Shown one piece after another: positions 14,511 to 17,646 of a stretch of DNA of 17,646 nt. The notes under the pieces were generated by a model. That model did not search any database. It was not told the DNA's origin and saw nothing but the letters and a program-made list of their open reading frames with translations. This DNA is from DASRHG01 sp035650655 (GTDB lineage: Bacteria > Desulfobacterota > Binatia > DP-6), in assembly GCA_035650655.1 (NCBI GenBank), contig DASRHG010000156.1, forward strand, positions 1 through 17,646, read 5' to 3'. Position numbers and translations under genes: made by a program. Numbering within the stretch: position 1 is the first letter of the stretch; every line of letters starts with the position of its first letter.

Positions 14511-15610
14511 CACCCGGCGACGAGGGCCTGCACGCGCTTGCGCGCGAGGCGGGCGGTGACGCGGAGAACGGCGAGGCGCGCCGCCCATGCGCGGCGGGCG
14601 ATCTCGGGCTCGAGGCCCGGCCGGCGGAGGAGGTCGCCGACGAGGACGCGAAGGGCGCGGGTGAGCGGCCGCCAGGCCTCGACCATCGCCCCGAGGTGCG
14701 GCCGTCCCGGGGGCGCGAGGAGCCGGCAGACCTCGAGCAGCGCCTTCGCGTCGCTCACGATCTCGGGACGCGCGAGGACGGCGGCGTGGAACTCCTCGCC
14801 CGCGGCCCGCCGCTCGCCGGCGCGCCAGTAGTCGAGGGCCGCCCGGAGGTGGGCGTGGTGGTACGCCTCGCGCTCGCGGGCGCGCACGGCCGCCGGCAGG
14901 TGCGGGTCGGCGAAGACCGCGCGCAGCACGGCGATCCGGTTCGTCGCCCGGCGCTCGGCGCCGCGCCGGTGGCGCTGCTCGTCGTGGAGCCGGTACTCGA
15001 AGAGCGGCGCGTCGACGCAGGCCCAGCGCGCGCCGTGCCGCGCGAGGCGGAGCCAGAGCTCCCAGTCCTCCGCGCCGCGGAGCGCCTCGTCGAAGCCGCC
15101 CGTCTCGGCGAGGAGGCTCCGGCGGACCATCACGGCCCCCAGGAAGACGAAGTTCGCGATGACCAGCTCCGCGAGCACGTCGCCCTCGTGGCGCGGCCAC
15201 GCGACGGGCGGGAAGGGTCGGCCCTCGGCGTCGATGAAGCGCCAGCCGGTGTAGACGACGCCCGCGTCCGGGTGCGCGTCCAGGACCGCCGCCTGGCGCG
15301 CGAGCTTCTCCGGTGTGAAGCGGTCGTCGTGGTCGAGGAAGGTGACGTAGACGCCGCGGGCGGCGGCGAGGCCGGCGTTGCGCGCGGCGCACACGCCGCG
15401 GTTCGCCTGGCGGAGGTAGCGGATGCGGTCGCCCCAGCGCGCGACGAGGGCGGGCGTGTCGTCGGTCGAGCCGTCGTCGACGACGATCGTCTCGACGGCG
15501 GGATGCGTCTGCGCGAGGACGCTCTCGACGGCCTCGGCGAGGAGGCGCGCCCCGTTGAAGGAAGGGATGACGACGCTGACGAGCGAGGGGCTCGCGCGTC
15601 CGTCCGTCAC
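14510..15610 (-). CDS. Family-2 (GT-A) glycosyltransferase
   Basis: The 366-residue protein has a GT-A domain in its first ~230 residues: SVVIPSFNGARLLAEAVESV at 12-31, the nucleotide-binding VDDGSTDDT (44-52), NRGVCAARNAGLAAARG (70-86), the metal-binding Asp93-x-Asp95-Asp96 in FLDHDDR, and the catalytic-base region EDWELW (181-186). The last ~130 residues form an arginine-rich, probably helical tail without obvious transmembrane segments. It is an inverting, metal-dependent sugar transferase, probably at the cytoplasmic membrane face. The GTG start overlaps the sqdB stop (GTGA), so expression is coupled to UDP-sulfoquinovose synthase, and transferase A follows with a one-base overlap. Because it is the transferase nearest sqdB, it is one candidate for using the sulfosugar. 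That is inference from position. Confidence 0.93.
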   Translation of the reverse strand: MTDGRASPSLVSVVIPSFNGARLLAEAVESVLAQTHPAVETIVVDDGSTDDTPALVARWGDRIRYLRQANRGVCAARNAGLAAARGVYVTFLDHDDRFTPEKLARQAAVLDAHPDAGVVYTGWRFIDAEGRPFPPVAWPRHEGDVLAELVIANFVFLGAVMVRRSLLAETGGFDEALRGAEDWELWLRLARHGARWACVDAPLFEYRLHDEQRHRRGAERRATNRIAVLRAVFADPHLPAAVRAREREAYHHAHLRAALDYWRAGERRAAGEEFHAAVLARPEIVSDAKALLEVCRLLAPPGRPHLGAMVEAWRPLTRALRVLVGDLLRRPGLEPEIARRAWAARLAVLRVTARLARKRVQALVAG

Positions 15611-16866
15611 TTGAAGATTATCGCCGCGCCCGGCGTCTCGCGCGCCGCCCCGAGAGGGCCCGGGGGCTCGCCGGCGGAGCCGTCGCTCGCGGCGGCGAGA
15701 CGCGTGCGGTTGCGGGTGCTGCGCCAGTCGACGCGCGGCATGATGACGTCGGTGCGCACCCGGTCCCGATGCTCGATCGCGATGTTCAGGAGCGAGTCGA
15801 GCAGCGACTCGGAGAGCGCGTGCGGCTCGAGCCCGAGGTCGAGGAGGCGCGTGTGGACGGCGTTGTAGTAGTGCTCCTCCTTCTCGACGCGCGGGTTCGG
15901 GAGGTGGCGGATCTCGACGCGGAGCCCGAGCTTCTGGCCGGCGTGCCGGACCTTCTCGGCGAGATCCGCGATCGAGAAGCGCTCGGTGAACTGGTTGAAG
16001 ACGCGGTATTCGCCGGCGCGCGGGGGATTCAGGAGCGCGAGCTCGATGCAGCGCACGGTGTCGCGGATGTCGAGGAAGCCGCGCGTCTGCCCGCCGCGGC
16101 CGTACACCGTGAGCGGATGGCCGATCGCCGCCTGGACGCAGAAGCGGTTGAGCGCGGTGCCGAACACCTCGTCGTAGTCGAAGCGGTTGACGAGCCCCGG
16201 ATGGCGCGCGAGCTCGTCGGTCATCGTGCCGTAGACGACGCCCTGGTTCAGGTCGGTCGCGCGCAGGCCCCAGATGCGGCAGCAGAACATGATGTTGTGC
16301 GAGTCGTGGACCTTCGAGAGGTGGTAGAAGGAGCCGGGCTGCTTGGGGAAGGGGAGGACGTCCTTCCGGCCCTTGTGCTCGATCTCGATGAAGCCCTCCT
16401 CGATGTCGATGTTCGGCGTGCCGTACTCGCCCATCGTGCCGAGCTTCACGAGGTGGCAGTCGGGCCGGAGCTCCTTGAGCGCGAAGAGGAGGTTCAGGGT
16501 GCCTGCGACGTTGTTCGTCTGCGTGAAGACCGCGTGCTCGCGGTCGATCATGGAGTAGGGCGCCGAGCGCTGCTCGGCGTAGTGGACGACGGCGTCGGGC
16601 TCGAAGGCGGCGAGCGCGTCGGCAGTGGCGGCGTAGTTCGTGAGATCGGCGGCGAAGACGGGGATCGTCCGGCCGGAGAGCTCGCGCCAGAGGGCGACGC
16701 GGTCGTGGAGCGGCCGGATGGGGGTCAGCGTCTCGACGCCCAGCTCGTGGTCCCAGAGGCGCCGCGCGAAGTTGTCCAGGATCCCGACCTCGTGGCCCCG
16801 CGCCGAGAGATGGAGTGCCGTCGGCCAGCCGCAGTAGCCGTCGCCCCCGAGCACGAGCACACGCAT
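15607..16866 (-). CDS. sqdB: UDP-sulfoquinovose synthase (SQD1/SqdB-like)
   Basis: The enzyme converts UDP-glucose and sulfite into UDP-sulfoquinovose, using tightly bound NAD+. The 419 residues carry the distinctive SQD1 pattern: VLGGDGYCGWPTALHLS at the N-terminus (NAD loop), HYAEQRSAPYSMID (95-108), KLGTMGEYGTPN with Thr144 (141-152), PGSFYHLSK with Tyr181 and Lys185, then FDYDEVFGTALNRF, VYGRGGQTRGFLDIRDT (254-270) and NQFTERFS. These match plant and cyanobacterial SQD1 rather than generic epimerases. A conserved IMPRVDWR near 375 usually lies close to the end, and about 35 further low-complexity residues follow here. A strong GAGGAGG lies five bases before the ATG. It is the first gene of a six-gene operon of glycosyltransferases and a phosphodiesterase. 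Photosynthesis genes are absent from the window. Confidence 0.95.
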   Translation of the reverse strand: MRVLVLGGDGYCGWPTALHLSARGHEVGILDNFARRLWDHELGVETLTPIRPLHDRVALWRELSGRTIPVFAADLTNYAATADALAAFEPDAVVHYAEQRSAPYSMIDREHAVFTQTNNVAGTLNLLFALKELRPDCHLVKLGTMGEYGTPNIDIEEGFIEIEHKGRKDVLPFPKQPGSFYHLSKVHDSHNIMFCCRIWGLRATDLNQGVVYGTMTDELARHPGLVNRFDYDEVFGTALNRFCVQAAIGHPLTVYGRGGQTRGFLDIRDTVRCIELALLNPPRAGEYRVFNQFTERFSIADLAEKVRHAGQKLGLRVEIRHLPNPRVEKEEHYYNAVHTRLLDLGLEPHALSESLLDSLLNIAIEHRDRVRTDVIMPRVDWRSTRNRTRLAAASDGSAGEPPGPLGAARETPGAAIIFK

Positions 16867-16979
16867 TACGACCTCCTCACGGGATGGGGTAGGACCCGCG
16901 GCGCGCGCGGGATGCGATACACCGCAGGGGTAGACCCCACGCGGGACGTACCCGGAGCGACGACGTGGAATTTTGGCGG

Positions 16980-16985
16980 CTTATA
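16980..16985 (-). promoter_or_regulatory. Candidate -10 element of the sqdB operon
   Basis: TATAAG on the minus strand is the best -10-like hexamer upstream of sqdB and sits beside an AT-rich patch (AAAATTCC). No good -35 is found 16-18 bases upstream of it. It would give a leader of roughly 105 bases containing the two hairpins noted above. Low confidence. Confidence 0.3.
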
Positions 16986-17037
16986 GCGGAAGAAGCGGGG
17001 CGAATCCAGGCGCACGGACGACGCCCGGGGTCGAGCG

Positions 17038-17057
17038 TCCCTAGTGCTCCCTAGTGC
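17038..17057. repeat. Tandem 10-bp direct repeat
   Basis: The unit TCCCTAGTGC occurs twice head to tail with no mismatch (17038-17047 and 17048-17057). TAG-containing words are rare in this GC-rich DNA. It may be a slippage product or a two-copy regulator site. No function can be assigned. Confidence 0.7.
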
Positions 17058-17267
17058 AGCGCGAGGAAATTGCGAGAAGCTCCGGTCCTCTGCCACGACG
17101 TCGACGGCTGCTGCTCGGTGCCGATCACGGTGGCCGCCGGAGGCCCGGCGAGGGCGCCCGTCAGGATCGCCACGGCCCGACTGACCGCAGGAGATCCTCG
17201 TGGTGGCTCGCACCCAGGCCCTTCACCATCAGCAGGTTCCGCCGAGCGCGTTGAGAAGGTGCGCCCC

Positions 17268-17296
17268 TTGACGGGCCGGTGCCGCTTCTCTAAGCG
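17268..17296 (+). promoter_or_regulatory. Weak candidate promoter of the collagen-like gene
   Basis: TTGACG (17268-17273, 5 of 6 to the -35 consensus) is followed after 17 bases by TAAGCG (17291-17296), a poor -10 with two matches. It would leave a leader of only about ten bases, barely covering the Shine-Dalgarno. Another sigma factor or a promoter further upstream is equally possible. Confidence 0.25.
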
Positions 17297-17314
17297 CGTT
17301 CGCGGAGGTGCGTA

Positions 17315-17646
17315 ATGCGGGTGCTACGGCTGATCCCCACGACTGCGATCCTCTCGGGCGTGCTCGCGACTACGGCGGTCGCCGCCTTGCTTTGCGAGAA
17401 GAAGTCGGGCGCCATCTTCGTGCGCCCGAGCGGATGCAAGAAGAAGGAGACGGCGATCGATCCGGCGGCGCTCGGCCTGCAGGGACCCCCCGGCGCGAAG
17501 GGCGACGTGGGCGCTCCCGGCACGCCGGGCGCGCCTGGAACCGCCGTCGCCTACGCGCACGTGAACGCGGACGGCACCGTGGACGCCGCCAACTCGAAGA
17601 ACGTGACCAGTGCGAACGTTTCGCTGGACACGCTGGTGGTGTCCTC
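17315..17646 (+). CDS. Secreted collagen-like repeat protein, N-terminal part (runs off right edge)
   Basis: The frame is open from the ATG at 17315 to the window end (110 codons plus two bases). A GCGGAGGTG lies just before the start. Residues 1-24 form a Sec-type signal peptide (MRVLRL, a hydrophobic core, and ATTAVAA as probable cleavage site). The mature start has two cysteines in a basic segment (LLCEKKSG to GCKKKE, residues 25-45). Eight Gly-X-Y triplets follow at 54-77 (beginning GLQGPPGAKGDV), with proline common at X and Y. From residue 78 a beta-like, Asn/Asp/Thr/Val-rich sequence begins (HVNADGTVDAANSKNVTSAN). Short collagen-like stalks of this kind usually link a secreted or surface domain to the cell, and eight triplets is a short stalk. 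The C-terminal domain is outside the window, so the function is unknown. Confidence 0.85.
   Translation, partial: MRVLRLIPTTAILSGVLATTAVAALLCEKKSGAIFVRPSGCKKKETAIDPAALGLQGPPGAKGDVGAPGTPGAPGTAVAYAHVNADGTVDAANSKNVTSANVSLDTLVVS

Larger units (their letters stand above)
16867..17314. other. Divergent gene-free stretch between sqdB and the collagen-like gene
   Basis: No convincing gene is seen in this 448-base stretch. Small open frames on both strands are arginine-rich or lack ribosome sites. Near sqdB its probable leader can fold: CCCGCG/CGCGGG (16895-16911) and GGGGTAGACCCC (16927-16938). A relatively AT-rich patch lies around 16970-16986. A tandem 10-bp repeat lies at 17038-17057. The right end holds a weak promoter-like pair and the Shine-Dalgarno of the collagen-like gene. 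Confidence 0.6.

Noticed and set aside
14396..15868. A 490-codon plus-strand open frame opposite the GT2 and sqdB genes
   Set aside because: It is the antisense image of motif-rich genes. It has no ribosome site and no family resemblance.
17054..17315. Small plus-strand open frames before the collagen-like gene
   Set aside because: They lack ribosome sites and have no recognisable protein features. The two frames overlap each other and look like chance openings in GC-rich DNA.

Overview
The window comes from a very GC-rich bacterial chromosome (about three quarters G+C by eye, not counted). Codons end almost always in G or C, so long meaningless open frames run opposite the real genes. The core gene order (tRNA-Gln, prs, rplY, pth, rpsF, rpsR, rplI) is typical of proteobacteria-like lineages. 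The composition, a DUF748/AsmA-like protein and a secreted collagen-like protein suggest an uncultivated deltaproteobacterial-type, Binatota- or Rokubacteria/Methylomirabilota-like organism. The sequence alone does not settle the taxon. No mobile element, CRISPR array, phage gene or rRNA was seen.

Layout. (1) 1-1719, minus: the N-terminal 573 codons of an AsmA/DUF748-type envelope protein that runs off the left edge. It is divergent from an isochorismatase-fold hydrolase (1789-2349, plus). (2) 2392-4313, minus: an inositol-monophosphatase-family gene overlaps an SDR oxidoreductase gene. A tRNA-Arg(CCG) with its own terminator hairpin follows, then a 60-residue zinc-ribbon gene whose likely promoter overlaps that hairpin. 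(3) 4377-7911, plus: a consensus-like sigma-70 promoter drives tRNA-Gln(UUG) and then prs, rplY, pth, rpsF, rpsR and rplI, a tight housekeeping operon for PRPP supply, ribosome assembly and peptidyl-tRNA recycling. (4) 7912-9274, plus: a hairpin-rich gap with an 18-bp palindrome, then a dGTPase-family HD hydrolase. (5) 9412-16866, minus: six tightly packed genes. Read in transcription order they are UDP-sulfoquinovose synthase (sqdB), a GT-A family-2 glycosyltransferase, two GT-B family-4 glycosyltransferases, an alkaline-phosphatase-superfamily phosphodiesterase, and a third family-4 glycosyltransferase. (6) 16867-17314: a gene-free stretch. (7) 17315 to the right edge, plus: the start of a secreted collagen-like protein.

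The most interesting unit is the sqdB-glycosyltransferase-phosphodiesterase operon. sqdB should make UDP-sulfoquinovose, normally the donor for the sulfolipid SQDG. Here it is translationally coupled to a set of sugar transferases rather than next to a recognisable single SQDG synthase. I infer a sulfoquinovose-containing surface glycan or glycolipid. The three family-4 transferases look like diverged duplicates of one ancestor. The cytoplasmic-looking phosphodiesterase in their midst has an open role.
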